This document shows positions 10,381 to 19,216 of a stretch of 64,000 nucleotides of DNA, piece after piece; the stretch's first letter is position 1, and every line of letters starts with the position of its first letter. The notes under the pieces were generated by a model. That model was given only the letters and a program-made list of their open reading frames with translations, ran no database searches and had not been told where the DNA came from. Source of the stretch: Spongiibacter taiwanensis (GTDB lineage Bacteria; Pseudomonadota; Gammaproteobacteria; Pseudomonadales; Spongiibacteraceae); assembly GCF_023702635.1 (NCBI RefSeq), contig NZ_CP098455.1, positions 806,001 to 870,000 on the forward strand, written 5' to 3'. The translations under genes were made by a program, and so were the position numbers.

Positions 10381-11304
10381 TTACTGCGCGCTAGCCGCCA
10401 CCTGCCGAGACAACAATTCCTTCGTCTTACGCTTTTGGTAAGCCAATGCCGAGCCCGCAACCGAACCGCCTTTGCCGGTTTCCAGCCAGGACTTAATTCG
10501 ACCTGCATCACCTACCGGGCTGCGCTTGCCAAAGGAATCGAGCATCACCATCAGCACGTCCCGGCCATTAACCTTGGTGTTCATTACCAGACAGCGGCCC
10601 GCCTCATTTAAATAACCGGTTTTACTGACATGCACATCCCAGCGCTCGTACCGAACCAGTACATTGGTGTTCACGTACGCCAGCGCATAATTGGGTTTGG
10701 AAAAATTGGCGGTGTGGACCGCAGTGGTGCTGTATTTACGAATTTCGGGGTAGTTGGATGCGGCCGCAACCATCAATGCCAGATCGGAGGCGGTGGACAC
10801 ATTTTTGTGAGATAAGCCACTGGCATCGACAAACTGGGTATTTTTCATACCCAACGCCCGCGCCTTGGCATTCATCGCCGCCACAAAGGCCGTTGTGCCA
10901 CCGGGATAATGACGCCCCAGGGTCGCTGCAGCGAGATTTTCCGAAGACATCAGCGCCAACCGCAGGGCTTCACCCCTGGATATTTCAGACCCTACCCGAA
11001 TCCGGGAGAAGTAGTTATTGATCGCTTTGCGATCCTGCTGACTGAACTGAATGTTTTCTTTCAGCGATTGTTTGCCATCAAGCACAACCATCGCCGTCAT
11101 CACTTTGGTCAAAGACGCGATGGGCATCACGATATTGGCATTGCGATCCAGGAGCACCTCACCTGACTTGGCGTCCACCGCCAGGGCGCTCACCGACGCC
11201 AGAACAAGGTTGGCCGGATTGAATTTTTGCTCAGCGCTGAGCACGGGTGCGGACCACCCCACCAACGCGACTAACAACAAAAACGCCGAAACTATATTCT
11301 TCAT
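10381..11304 (-). CDS. pbpG: D-alanyl-D-alanine endopeptidase (PBP7/PbpG-like)
   Basis: Periplasmic serine penicillin-binding protein, 307 residues. A Sec signal peptide (about 1-24, MKNIVSAFLLLVALVGWSAP...LSA) precedes the transpeptidase-fold domain with all three motifs: SxxK as SLTK (about residue 63), SxN as SEN (about 121) and KTG in HVSKTGYLNEAG (about 229). The class (PBP7/8) cleaves the D-Ala-mDAP crosslinks of peptidoglycan. ATG 11304 was preferred over 11340 because it starts the signal peptide directly and has AGGG upstream. Monocistronic. Confidence 0.92.
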   Translation of the reverse strand: MKNIVSAFLLLVALVGWSAPVLSAEQKFNPANLVLASVSALAVDAKSGEVLLDRNANIVMPIASLTKVMTAMVVLDGKQSLKENIQFSQQDRKAINNYFSRIRVGSEISRGEALRLALMSSENLAAATLGRHYPGGTTAFVAAMNAKARALGMKNTQFVDASGLSHKNVSTASDLALMVAAASNYPEIRKYSTTAVHTANFSKPNYALAYVNTNVLVRYERWDVHVSKTGYLNEAGRCLVMNTKVNGRDVLMVMLDSFGKRSPVGDAGRIKSWLETGKGGSVAGSALAYQKRKTKELLSRQVAASAQ

Positions 11305-11456
11305 TATTGACCCTGCAAGATGACCCTCAGTCACCAACAAAATGCCAAATTTACTTCAAATGTCGAAGTGCCCAGGCTGTCTTATACTTTGTATAACTGC
11401 CTATTAAACTGCTGTCTTTCTATTCAATTGCTGTCTTTCCGTCTGCAACCGACAAA

Positions 11457-11864
11457 TTAGCCCGCCGCCTTCAAGCGCAGACTATCGAGAATTTCATCGA
11501 CCACCGCCACGTCCATAGCGCGATCTTCCTCAGCGCAGGAATAACTCACCAGCAAAATCAACCCGCCGCCAAACAAAAACCATTCTCGAATATAATCGCC
11601 TTCCTCTATGGTTTCAAACTGCCACCCGCGCCACTCCTCGGCAATCGTGCAGGCCTTTCCAGCAGCCGGGTCGTAGCCGAGATCATTCAGCAGTGCCTTC
11701 AGCGCATTTTCATCCGCTGGCTTGCCGGTATCGGAAGCCAGGGTAGAAAGGCTGATACAACCCAGTTCATCCTCATCAAACACCAAGATGCTGTCTTCAT
11801 CCTGCTCGCTTTGCCATTCATCCGGCAATAAGAGAAACCACCAATCAGATTCAATTTCGCGCAT
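11457..11864 (-). CDS. Small acidic cytoplasmic hypothetical protein
   Basis: 135 residues, no signal peptide, and strongly acidic (many Asp/Glu in 10-35 and 110-125). Notable stretches are WWFLLLPDEWQSEQDED near the start and EEWRGWQFETIEEGDYIREW in the middle. It lies just 6 bp downstream of rimI in the same direction, so it probably belongs to the holD-like/rimI unit. I do not recognise the family; the Trp-rich beta pattern suggests a small alpha/beta fold. Coding is supported by position and length. Confidence 0.72.
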   Translation of the reverse strand: MREIESDWWFLLLPDEWQSEQDEDSILVFDEDELGCISLSTLASDTGKPADENALKALLNDLGYDPAAGKACTIAEEWRGWQFETIEEGDYIREWFLFGGGLILLVSYSCAEEDRAMDVAVVDEILDSLRLKAAG

Positions 11865-11870
11865 TGGGTC

Positions 11871-12320
11871 TCACTTCCATTCGTCCAAGGGCAGGGGCGC
11901 TGACATTAGCACAGCATCCTCCCTTCCCGCCCCCAGGGGGTAATAATTTTTTCGGATTCCATCTTCGCCAAAGCCCACACTGCGATACAAGCCCCGGGCC
12001 ACCACGTTGGACTCCCTCACTTCCAAAATACAACGGCTGGGTCCGAGCTGTTGCATCCACTCCAGACCGCCCAGCAACAATGCGCGACCATACCCTCTGC
12101 CGCCCTCACCCGAGGCAACCACCAGGTTCATCAGACTCAGTTCATCGAACACCAGCGTGAAGGCACTAATGGCAACCAAATCCGCACCCCGCCACAGCCC
12201 CAGACAATGATCATCGCGCAGGCTGCGGGACCAATGGGTTTTCCCCCAGGGAAAGGGCGCCGCTTCGTCAATTGCCATACAGCGCGCCAAATGGCGATGG
12301 CTAAGCAAATCGATGTTCAC
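11871..12320 (-). CDS. rimI: Ribosomal protein bS18-alanine N-acetyltransferase (RimI)
   Basis: GNAT-fold acetyltransferase of 149 residues that acetylates the N-terminal Ala of ribosomal protein S18 from acetyl-CoA. Motif A, the acetyl-CoA pyrophosphate loop, is GGRGYGRALL (about 73-82). Motif B is the conserved LEVRESNVVARGLYRSVGF (about 98-116), and NYYP near 125 matches the RimI C-terminal catalytic region. Start overlaps the upstream gene by 4 bp, so the two are translationally coupled. High confidence. Confidence 0.93.
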   Translation of the reverse strand: MNIDLLSHRHLARCMAIDEAAPFPWGKTHWSRSLRDDHCLGLWRGADLVAISAFTLVFDELSLMNLVVASGEGGRGYGRALLLGGLEWMQQLGPSRCILEVRESNVVARGLYRSVGFGEDGIRKNYYPLGAGREDAVLMSAPLPLDEWK

Positions 12321-13063
12321 GGGCTTTCTGTTCCGCCCTTAACGGCGTCTTGCAAGGCTCGCCACAGGGCGGCTTTGGCCGCAGCACTCTGGAGGAGTTC
12401 CGCCAGCTCCGCCGCGGGCACCAATAGCACCCCTTCCTGGGCAAGCAGTTGAGAATCCAGGTAAGGCAGCAGACCGTCGCCAAATACCACCACCCACTTC
12501 ATGCGAAGGCGCTCGGCCTGCGCCAGCACATTTGCACTGAGGGCATCCCGGGCAGCATCGGCTCCCTGGGCAAGGCCAGCCGATTGCAGCACAGGCCAGG
12601 AAAACCGACTCGCCTGAAGCCCCGCTTCCTGATCCGGCAGGAAATGGCGGGAGAAGGCTGCTGCAATGTTGGCCACTAGCCGTTTTTGCTCCGGGCGGAG
12701 GCTGCCCTCGCAGAGGAACATCAGCCCCAGTTGAGTGGTTACCAGATCCGCTGCAAACCGAACCGCCTCGGCAGGCGGAGCAGCGGCCGGCTTGGTCGGC
12801 GCCGAGGGCGCCTGAATCGACGGCATTTCCACACGCTGGCGGGCTTCACCTGCGGGCCTGACAGCAGGCGCCTCAGGGCCAACACCAGCAGTCCCGCCAA
12901 CTGGCGGCGCTGCCCGCGCGGGCGCTTCACTCCGAACATCGCCAGGCCGCGGCACAGGCATTTCACAGCGGGCGGAAGGTCGCGCATTGGGCAGGACAAA
13001 GCGCGGCACGTAGCTGATGACCCCCATAGCATCGAGAAAACTCTGGCGACGTGGTTCTAGCAT
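12317..13063 (-). CDS. Putative DNA polymerase III psi-like subunit (HolD analogue), divergent
   Basis: 248 residues beginning MLEPRRQSFLDAMGVISYVPR. This resembles the N-terminal pattern of the psi subunit (short RRxxxLxxMGIxxWxxR helix that binds chi). The middle (about 30-100) is Pro/Ala-rich and probably disordered. The C-terminal part (about 110-245) looks alpha/beta, with WVVVFGDGLLPYLD. In E. coli holD directly precedes rimI, and in pseudomonads a cryptic psi is encoded next to rimI; the same order and a 4-bp overlap are seen here. Start ATG 13063 has AAAGGA upstream; the open frame extends to 13207 without a better start. Function is inferred from synteny plus the N-terminal pattern. 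Confidence 0.6.
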   Translation of the reverse strand: MLEPRRQSFLDAMGVISYVPRFVLPNARPSARCEMPVPRPGDVRSEAPARAAPPVGGTAGVGPEAPAVRPAGEARQRVEMPSIQAPSAPTKPAAAPPAEAVRFAADLVTTQLGLMFLCEGSLRPEQKRLVANIAAAFSRHFLPDQEAGLQASRFSWPVLQSAGLAQGADAARDALSANVLAQAERLRMKWVVVFGDGLLPYLDSQLLAQEGVLLVPAAELAELLQSAAAKAALWRALQDAVKGGTESP

Positions 13064-13408
13064 TAACGCGTGTCCTTTCAGCCTGCTCCGCGAAGATAAA
13101 ATCGGCATCAGCCAATTTGGGCGAGGTAAAAGACGGCTCCCCAGCATTGGCGTAGCTCTAGTAAAGCCGCCATTATGCCCGAAGCCAGCCCAATTGGCGC
13201 GACCCACTTACTATTCACATTTTCGTGCTGGAACTCGCCGCAACGGACGGATCAAAGCGGGTGATAACATCAAATCTGCGCCCGGCACGACGCCGCTTAG
13301 GCAAAATTGCCACTGGCATCCCAGATACAGGCATGCACAATGAAGCGTATGATTTGCGGCAATCGGCCTCGGGCCGGATACCATCAACATGGAGTGATCG
13401 CCCGTATT
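13064..13408. other. Divergent intergenic region between the psi-like gene and the deacylase gene
   Basis: 345 bp serving as the divergent promoter region. I see no hairpin terminator, RNA motif or coding sequence I can support. Part of it could be 5' coding sequence of the + strand gene if a start at 13340 is used, but that would bury the signal peptide. Confidence 0.4.
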
Positions 13409-14911
13409 ATGCGAGGCCTACTAATTCTGCTGACCAGCTTGGGCTTGACCTGGTCTGCCAGCGTTTACGCAGACGAGCAAACGCCCAAGTCTCTCGATGA
13501 GACCCAGGGCAGCAACCAGCTTCCGGCTATCGAAGAAAGTGACGACCTGTTCACCCCGACCCGAAAGAAGTCGGTTAACGTCAACAGTGACTTCAACCAG
13601 ACCGAGGAAGGCAGCGACACCGAGACAGATACGGTGGCCATCACGCTGCTTGGCGAGGATATTCTGCGCGGCCGCTTTGAGCGTCTGTACTGGACGGCAG
13701 GCCAAGCCATTGCCGGCTTGGCCATGCCCACGCCGGTACTGGTTGCCGCCGGTGCCAACCCCGGCCCTACGCTGTGCCTGACCGCGGCGGTACATGGCGA
13801 CGAACTTAACGGCGTGGAAACCATTCGCCGGGTCATGTTCAGCCTGGAAAGCGACAAGCTCCAGGGCATTGTGATTGGCGTGCCCATCGTCAATATGCAC
13901 GGCTTTCGCCGCAGCTCCCGTTACCTGCCCGACCGTCGGGACCTGAACCGCTATTTTCCCGGCGACCCCAAAGGAAGCTCAGCGGGCCGCATTGCCCACA
14001 GCTTCTTCAATGAAATCATCGCCCACTGTGACCGGCTGATTGATATCCACACCGGGTCGTTCCATCGCACCAATATCACCCAGCTGCGTTCGGATCTCGG
14101 CAAAGAGAGCGTGAAAGAATTCAGCAAAATGTTTCATGACATCACCGTGCTCGATGGCGCCGGCGCCTCCGGCACCCTGCGCCGCGCCGCGGTGGATGCC
14201 GGCATTCCCGCTGTGACCCTGGAGGCCGGCGAGCCCCTGCGCCTGCAATCCCGTGAAGTGTCCGAAAGTGTTAAGGGCATTCGCGCGGTGCTATATCACA
14301 TGGGCATGATCGCCGAAAAACCCAACCGGGCCCCCAAGCAGGCGATCTTCTACAAATCCACCTGGTTGCGAGCCGACCAGAGCGGGGTCTTCCTGACCGA
14401 GGCCAAGCTCGGACAACGGGTCAAAAAGGGTGACATCCTCGGCTCGGTCACCGATCCCATTACCAATCGCAGCTCGCTGATTCGCAGCCACGTGGACGGC
14501 CAAATTATCGGTATTGCCGTTAACCAGATGGTCATGCCGGGTTTTGCCGCCTATCACGTGGGAATCGAAACCGACGAACGTAAAGTCGCCGCCGAAAAGG
14601 TCGCCGACTCCGTGGTCGCCGAAGCCCTTGAACCCGTGGCAGAGGAATTGAAGGAAGCCGCCCGGGAGGCCGCCCAGTCCGCTGCCCAGCAAAGCAACGA
14701 TCCTGAAGCGGTCAATGCCGCAGTGAGGGAAGCGGTGAAAGCGGCCGCCAAGGGCGCCCCGAAAATTGTTGAAGAGAAGGCGGATGGCCTGACCGCCGAG
14801 CCCAAGTCCTCCGACAATGCCGACAACCCTGGCGCTGACAAGCCTGCGGAGAAATCCAAACCCAAGGAGGTTCCCAACCCGCGGGATGAGATTGAAGACC
14901 ATCCTGAGTAA
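13409..14911 (+). CDS. Secreted succinylglutamate desuccinylase/aspartoacylase-family zinc hydrolase
   Basis: 500 residues from ATG 13409: signal peptide MRGLLILLTSLGLTWSASVYA then DEQT. An acidic linker precedes an M14-like AstE/AspA domain. Zinc ligands are the HGDE pair in AAVHGDELNGVET (about 127-139) and the later His in LIDIHTGSFHRTN (about 214). A beta-rich C-terminal domain follows (GVFLTEAKLGQRVKKGDILG), as in many members where it resembles a lipoyl-like barrel. The last ~110 residues are Ala/Glu/Lys-rich and probably disordered. Substrate is unknown; a periplasmic carboxypeptidase or deacylase role is likely. Upstream in-frame ATGs (13307, 13340) would disrupt the signal peptide. 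Confidence 0.82.
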   Translation: MRGLLILLTSLGLTWSASVYADEQTPKSLDETQGSNQLPAIEESDDLFTPTRKKSVNVNSDFNQTEEGSDTETDTVAITLLGEDILRGRFERLYWTAGQAIAGLAMPTPVLVAAGANPGPTLCLTAAVHGDELNGVETIRRVMFSLESDKLQGIVIGVPIVNMHGFRRSSRYLPDRRDLNRYFPGDPKGSSAGRIAHSFFNEIIAHCDRLIDIHTGSFHRTNITQLRSDLGKESVKEFSKMFHDITVLDGAGASGTLRRAAVDAGIPAVTLEAGEPLRLQSREVSESVKGIRAVLYHMGMIAEKPNRAPKQAIFYKSTWLRADQSGVFLTEAKLGQRVKKGDILGSVTDPITNRSSLIRSHVDGQIIGIAVNQMVMPGFAAYHVGIETDERKVAAEKVADSVVAEALEPVAEELKEAAREAAQSAAQQSNDPEAVNAAVREAVKAAAKGAPKIVEEKADGLTAEPKSSDNADNPGADKPAEKSKPKEVPNPRDEIEDHPE

Positions 14912-14964
14912 GCCGGTGGCGAAGGCGCTACAATGGGCGTTTTTTCGCTGACGCAAAGGATAAG

Positions 14965-16059
14965 ATGGATCCACTGACTCAGGGCCTGCTCGGTGTCACC
15001 GCCAGCCAGAATCTGGCCAGCCGCAGCGCCTATCAACGCCGGGTAGCGGGCATCGGTTTTCTCGCGGGAATGGCCGCGGACCTGGACGTGCTGATTCGCT
15101 CGCCAGCTGATCCGCTGCTGTTTCTCGAATTCCATCGCCAGTTCACCCACTCACTGGTTTTTATTCCCCTCGCAGGGGCCTTACTCGGCACCCTGCTGTA
15201 CACCCTGTTTGCCCGCAAAAAACTGCCGCTCTGGCAGTGTATCGTGCTGGCCTGCGCTGGCTATGCCACCCACGGCTTGCTCGACGCCTGCACAACCTAC
15301 GGTACGCAGTTGCTCTGGCCCTTCAGCAGTACGCGCATCGCCTGGAATACTCTGTCAATTATCGACCCGCTGTACACACTGCCGCTGCTCGCACTGTGCG
15401 TATTGGCGCTCAAACCCGGACGCCGCTGGGCAGCCAGAACGGCATTGGCCTGGGCGCTGATTTACCCCGGTATCGGTTGGATACAACGCGACCGGGCCGA
15501 AGCGGCCGGCCTCCAGCTCGCGCTCAGCCGGGGCCACCGGGTGGATCAACTGGAGGCAAAGCCGGCGTTTGCCAACCTGTTACTGTGGAAGACCATTTAC
15601 CGAAGCGGAGAAACCTTCTTTGTGGACGGTATTCGCGCTGGTCGGGAGCTCCGCGTTTATCCCGGCAGCAGTATTCCCCGACTGGATATTGCCCGGGATT
15701 TACCCTTCCTCCAGGCCAACTCCCAACAGGCAATCGACCTGGAGCGATTTCGCTGGTTTTCCAAGGGGTATATCGCGCTGGACCCGACAAACCCGCTGCG
15801 CGTCGTGGACATTCGCTACTCCCTGCTGCCCAATGAAATTGAAGCGTTGTGGAGCATTGAACTTGCCCCCCAAGCGCCCGATCAACATGTGACGTTCGCC
15901 AATCACCGCAACGATGCCCGGGCCAAATCCCGCACGCTCTGGCAAATGCTGTTAGGTCGTGAGGTGGTCAAGCCCCAGACCATCGCGCTTGAAAACACGG
16001 CGATTGAACACCACCACATTGACACGTCCACCGATTCGCAGGATCACAATTCGCCATGA
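14965..16059 (+). CDS. YdjM/DUF457-type membrane-bound metal-dependent hydrolase
   Basis: 364 residues. The N-terminal half has four to five membrane helices and the family His/Asp motifs: [10 protein letters not shown] at the start, [15 protein letters not shown] (about 31-45), [13 protein letters not shown] (about 54-66) and [15 protein letters not shown] (about 98-112). The C-terminal ~170 residues are soluble (periplasmic or cytoplasmic). The family is annotated as inner-membrane metal-dependent hydrolases of unknown substrate; E. coli YdjM is LexA-regulated but no LexA box is seen here. It overlaps the next gene by 4 bp, so the two are coupled. Confidence 0.88.
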   Translation: MDPLTQGLLGVTASQNLASRSAYQRRVAGIGFLAGMAADLDVLIRSPADPLLFLEFHRQFTHSLVFIPLAGALLGTLLYTLFARKKLPLWQCIVLACAGYATHGLLDACTTYGTQLLWPFSSTRIAWNTLSIIDPLYTLPLLALCVLALKPGRRWAARTALAWALIYPGIGWIQRDRAEAAGLQLALSRGHRVDQLEAKPAFANLLLWKTIYRSGETFFVDGIRAGRELRVYPGSSIPRLDIARDLPFLQANSQQAIDLERFRWFSKGYIALDPTNPLRVVDIRYSLLPNEIEALWSIELAPQAPDQHVTFANHRNDARAKSRTLWQMLLGREVVKPQTIALENTAIEHHHIDTSTDSQDHNSP

Positions 16060-17042
16060 CCGCACTTTCCGTTCTCGACCTTTCACCGATCACCGAGGGC
16101 AGTAATGCAAGGCAGTCTTTGCAATGCTCATTGTCACTGGCCCAGCACTGTGAAGCCCTGGGGTTTCAGCGCTACTGGCTGGCTGAACACCACAATATGG
16201 CAGGTATCGCCAGTGCAGCCACCGCCGTTGCCATTGGTTTTATAGCGGCGGGCACTCAGTCCATTCGGGTAGGGGCCGGAGGCGTGATGCTACCCAATCA
16301 CGCACCACTGCTCATTGCTGAACAGTTCGGTACGCTCGAAAGCCTCTATCCAGGCCGCATTGATTTAGGCCTGGGCCGTGCTCCCGGCACCGATCAGGCA
16401 ACAGCCCAGGCCCTGCGCCGCAACCTGGACAGCGATCCGAATCAATTCCCTAACGATGTAGTCGAGCTGCTAAATTACTTCGGCCCGGGCGAGGGACAGT
16501 TGGTGCGGGCCATTCCCGGCGTCGGACTAAACGTCCCCGTGTGGATTCTCGGCTCAAGCCTGTTCGGCGCGCAGCTCGCCGCCGCGCTCGGACTCCCGTA
16601 CGCGTTTGCCTCCCACTTTGCACCGGCACAACTCGATGAGGCGCTGCAGATTTACCGCTCCCGATTCCGGCCCTCATCCTACCTGGACAAACCCAAAGTC
16701 ATGGTGGCGGTGAGCGTCTTCGCGGCAGACAGCGATGAAGCCGGTGAACTGCTGGCCAGCTCCATGCAGCAAACCTTCGTCGCCCTGCGCCGGGGGAATC
16801 CCGGCCCCCTGAAACCGCCAGTACCGGGTTATCGGGACAGCCTTCACCCTGCCGACCGGATGATGCTGGATGGCGTTATGGCCTGCGCGGCCATAGGGAG
16901 CGAAGACACCGTAGAAAAAGCACTGCGAGAAATTCTGGCGCGAACCCAGGCAGACGAGTTGATCGTGACTTCCCAGATTTACGACCATCAAGCCCGGCTC
17001 GACAGCTACAGCCGCCTGGCTGAAATCAACTGCCGGTTATGA
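16056..17042 (+). CDS. LLM-class flavin-dependent oxidoreductase (luciferase-like, YhbW type)
   Basis: 328 residues of a TIM-barrel bacterial-luciferase-like monooxygenase, likely FMN- or F420-type. Family blocks: [20 protein letters not shown] (about 38-57), [44 protein letters not shown] (about 71-114), and the C-terminal [13 protein letters not shown]. Substrate unknown. It overlaps convergently by 6 bp (TTATGA, 17037-17042) with the next minus-strand gene, so each stop codon lies inside the other gene's last codons. Confidence 0.88.
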   Translation: MTALSVLDLSPITEGSNARQSLQCSLSLAQHCEALGFQRYWLAEHHNMAGIASAATAVAIGFIAAGTQSIRVGAGGVMLPNHAPLLIAEQFGTLESLYPGRIDLGLGRAPGTDQATAQALRRNLDSDPNQFPNDVVELLNYFGPGEGQLVRAIPGVGLNVPVWILGSSLFGAQLAAALGLPYAFASHFAPAQLDEALQIYRSRFRPSSYLDKPKVMVAVSVFAADSDEAGELLASSMQQTFVALRRGNPGPLKPPVPGYRDSLHPADRMMLDGVMACAAIGSEDTVEKALREILARTQADELIVTSQIYDHQARLDSYSRLAEINCRL

Positions 17043-17579
17043 CCGCCGCTGCCGCAGTAAGGTTTGCAGGAGTCGCCCGGCCAAGCCCTTGCCCCAACGA
17101 ATAACGCGCACAGCCTGGTAAAACATCCACACATTGGCCGGCCACGCCAGCGGCATCAGCAACACAATATTGGTCACACAAAACAGACGCATGGGCAGGT
17201 AGGTTGGCTGGTATGCCCGTGGGTGCCAGGCGGGATAGTAGCTTGGCCAAAGCCACTGCAGGGCCAGCGCAAACAAAATTGCGGCGGCGATGACACTGGC
17301 CGTGTGCCGAAATCGCGGCGCGAGAAAATACGTCGAGGGCAACACCACCAGCGGCACAACCACTGCGGCTACTGACTGGGTCCACCAACCAAACAGATAG
17401 CCCAACCAGGCAGCGAGCCACACGGCGGCAATGCCAATGATCGGCAGCAGGGCCAGACACAACACCCAGGCGAACCCCTGACGTATAAAGGGGTGCATGC
17501 GCCTGCGCCGGTGAGGCGGCTTAGCATTGTGCTCTGGGGCAGGGATCTCACTGCTGGCTTGTTGGTCCACATTTTCCAT
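17037..17579 (-). CDS. Hypothetical four-helix inner-membrane protein
   Basis: 180 residues. An Arg/Pro-rich cytoplasmic N-terminus ([15 protein letters not shown]) leads into about four hydrophobic helices (about 35-60, 66-88, 93-112, 130-155). It ends with a basic tail ([13 protein letters not shown]). No family recognised. It lies 78 bp downstream of the ECF sigma gene on the same strand and may be the last gene of that unit. Start ATG 17579 gives MENVDQQA. Confidence 0.72.
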   Translation of the reverse strand: MENVDQQASSEIPAPEHNAKPPHRRRRMHPFIRQGFAWVLCLALLPIIGIAAVWLAAWLGYLFGWWTQSVAAVVVPLVVLPSTYFLAPRFRHTASVIAAAILFALALQWLWPSYYPAWHPRAYQPTYLPMRLFCVTNIVLLMPLAWPANVWMFYQAVRVIRWGKGLAGRLLQTLLRQRRS

Positions 17580-17657
17580 TGACGCTGGTATCGCTCCCTT
17601 GATGTGGCGTTTTCCGTTTTCCGCTTTTTGGGACGGCTAAGACGAATGCTGGCTGGC

Positions 17658-18296
17658 TCAGTTCAAGTAATCTCGGCACAGCGATAGCACATCTCGCAGC
17701 TTCTTTCTGACCTGAGACAAGAACTCCCGGGTCGCACCCGGGCTGCGTCCGAGCAGTGAGGCAATCTCCGGCGCGGTAAACCCTTCCACCACCGCCCAGG
17801 AAATAGCCTGGGCCGCTTCCGGGCTAGCGTCGGCAAATCGGGCAAACTGGCGCCGCACGCAGTCGCCCAAGCCTTCCTGATCTGTCGATACCTCGTCAGC
17901 GGTCTGAAAGTCGCTCCACGCTTGCCCTGCCGCGGCGCCATCGAGGGCCAAATCATCATGCGCAGTGCGCTGCTGTTTGCCAAGATGATCCAGATGCACA
18001 GAACGGGCAACAAGCCAAAGCCAGGCCCGCGGCGCCGTTATCCCCCGCGGACTCGCCAACGCGGGGCCGACCGAGCGCATAATTTTAACGAAAGCTTCCT
18101 GACATAGGTCGTCGGCATCGGCATCTGACGCGCCCCGGCGCCGAAAATACCCGATAAAGCGCGGCGCATAATACGCATAAAGCAGGCGCAGCGCCTGCTG
18201 GCTCCGCCCTCCTCCGACCGTCAGCTCGGCCAATAATGCCCCGTCATCAGGAGCGCAGCTGTGCTGGGAAGTGTCATTCAGAGATGCATCGTTCAT
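17658..18296 (-). CDS. ECF-type RNA polymerase sigma factor
   Basis: 212 residues. Region 2 contains LYAYYAPRFIGYFRRRGASDADADDLCQEAFVKIMRSV (about 39-76), with the DDLCQEAFVKI core-binding motif. Region 4 is AISWAVVEGFTAPEIASLLGRSPGATREFLSQVRKKL (about 164-200), a helix-turn-helix for -35 recognition. An unusually long inter-domain linker (about 90-160) separates them. The start overlaps the upstream putative anti-sigma gene by 4 bp, so here the regulator gene precedes the sigma gene, the reverse of the usual order. Confidence 0.88.
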   Translation of the reverse strand: MNDASLNDTSQHSCAPDDGALLAELTVGGGRSQQALRLLYAYYAPRFIGYFRRRGASDADADDLCQEAFVKIMRSVGPALASPRGITAPRAWLWLVARSVHLDHLGKQQRTAHDDLALDGAAAGQAWSDFQTADEVSTDQEGLGDCVRRQFARFADASPEAAQAISWAVVEGFTAPEIASLLGRSPGATREFLSQVRKKLRDVLSLCRDYLN

Positions 18297-19213
18297 GGGC
18301 TGCTCGCCCCCGGCAACACCGCCACCGACAGCCGCGTCACGCCACGCAAATCACAACCCTGCCACCCAAACTCAGCCAGCAAACTTGCCAGCGCAGCCCG
18401 CGCAGCCGCCGAGTGAAGCATAATATCGCTGGGGCCCGCTGGCCGAGAATAGGTAAATTCCAGCGCCTCAATCTGTGCCAGCGCGGCATAAAAGCGCCGG
18501 GTCTGCGCCAGGTTCAAGTTTGCCAATTCAACCTGCAGCCGTTCACCCCGTTTCCGCTGGCAGGCCGGCGGCGCAGCTGGGCCCTTACCTTGCTGCAACG
18601 CTGACATTGGTGGTACCGACGCCACGGCATCGGCGCGCTCCGCTGCCGAATCACTCGCCGCCCCCGCTGACGAAAATGCCCTGCGCTCTTGTCTATCCAT
18701 GGTCAGCCCGCGATCAGGCGACGATTTTGACATCGCAGCGCTGGGGGCGGCTGGCGCGACCACCAGCTCGCCGTCTGCCTCCTCGCTCACCAGCAACTCG
18801 CTAGCGCGCTCAGCCGGGGCGCTGGCAAATTGCAGGCTGCGCTCCACAGGCCACTGGGGTCGCACCAGCAATATGGCCGCGACTACGGTTGCGGCAATCC
18901 CCACCAAGCGAGGCCAGCGGGACGGGATGGGTGGCCGAGTCACCCGCTGCTGCTCAGCCACCGACCGAGCGGTCACGGAATCGGCCGAGTCACCGGAGGG
19001 TTCATTTTGAGATTGGCGGCGGACCTGGGGCGATGTATTTAAAAGCCCCTCGCCCTCGAGCCGCCGCAACAAACGCTGGAACGCCAAGTCATTGAGCTGC
19101 CCCGCCGCATCATGCTGCCCGGCCAGCAGTGCCTGACGAAGGGCCGCAATCATCGGATCGTCTTGCCGCCGTCCGGCCAACTCATCCAGCCATTGGTCGA
19201 TGGCATCCGCCAT
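18293..19213 (-). CDS. Putative membrane-spanning anti-sigma/regulatory protein
   Basis: 306 residues. A cytoplasmic N-terminal part (about 1-98; MADAIDQWLDELAGRRQDDP) is followed by one membrane helix (about 102-120, LVGIAATVVAAILLV). The periplasmic remainder is Ala/Ser-rich to about 220 and then folds at the C-terminus (LNLAQTRRFYAALAQIEALEFTYSRP...). Single-helix topology and the 4-bp coupling to an ECF sigma gene are what anti-sigma factors show, but I see no zinc HxxxCxxC motif, so this is an inference. Starts 3 bp after the VWA gene. Confidence 0.68.
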   Translation of the reverse strand: MADAIDQWLDELAGRRQDDPMIAALRQALLAGQHDAAGQLNDLAFQRLLRRLEGEGLLNTSPQVRRQSQNEPSGDSADSVTARSVAEQQRVTRPPIPSRWPRLVGIAATVVAAILLVRPQWPVERSLQFASAPAERASELLVSEEADGELVVAPAAPSAAMSKSSPDRGLTMDRQERRAFSSAGAASDSAAERADAVASVPPMSALQQGKGPAAPPACQRKRGERLQVELANLNLAQTRRFYAALAQIEALEFTYSRPAGPSDIMLHSAAARAALASLLAEFGWQGCDLRGVTRLSVAVLPGASSP

Positions 19214-19216
19214 CCC

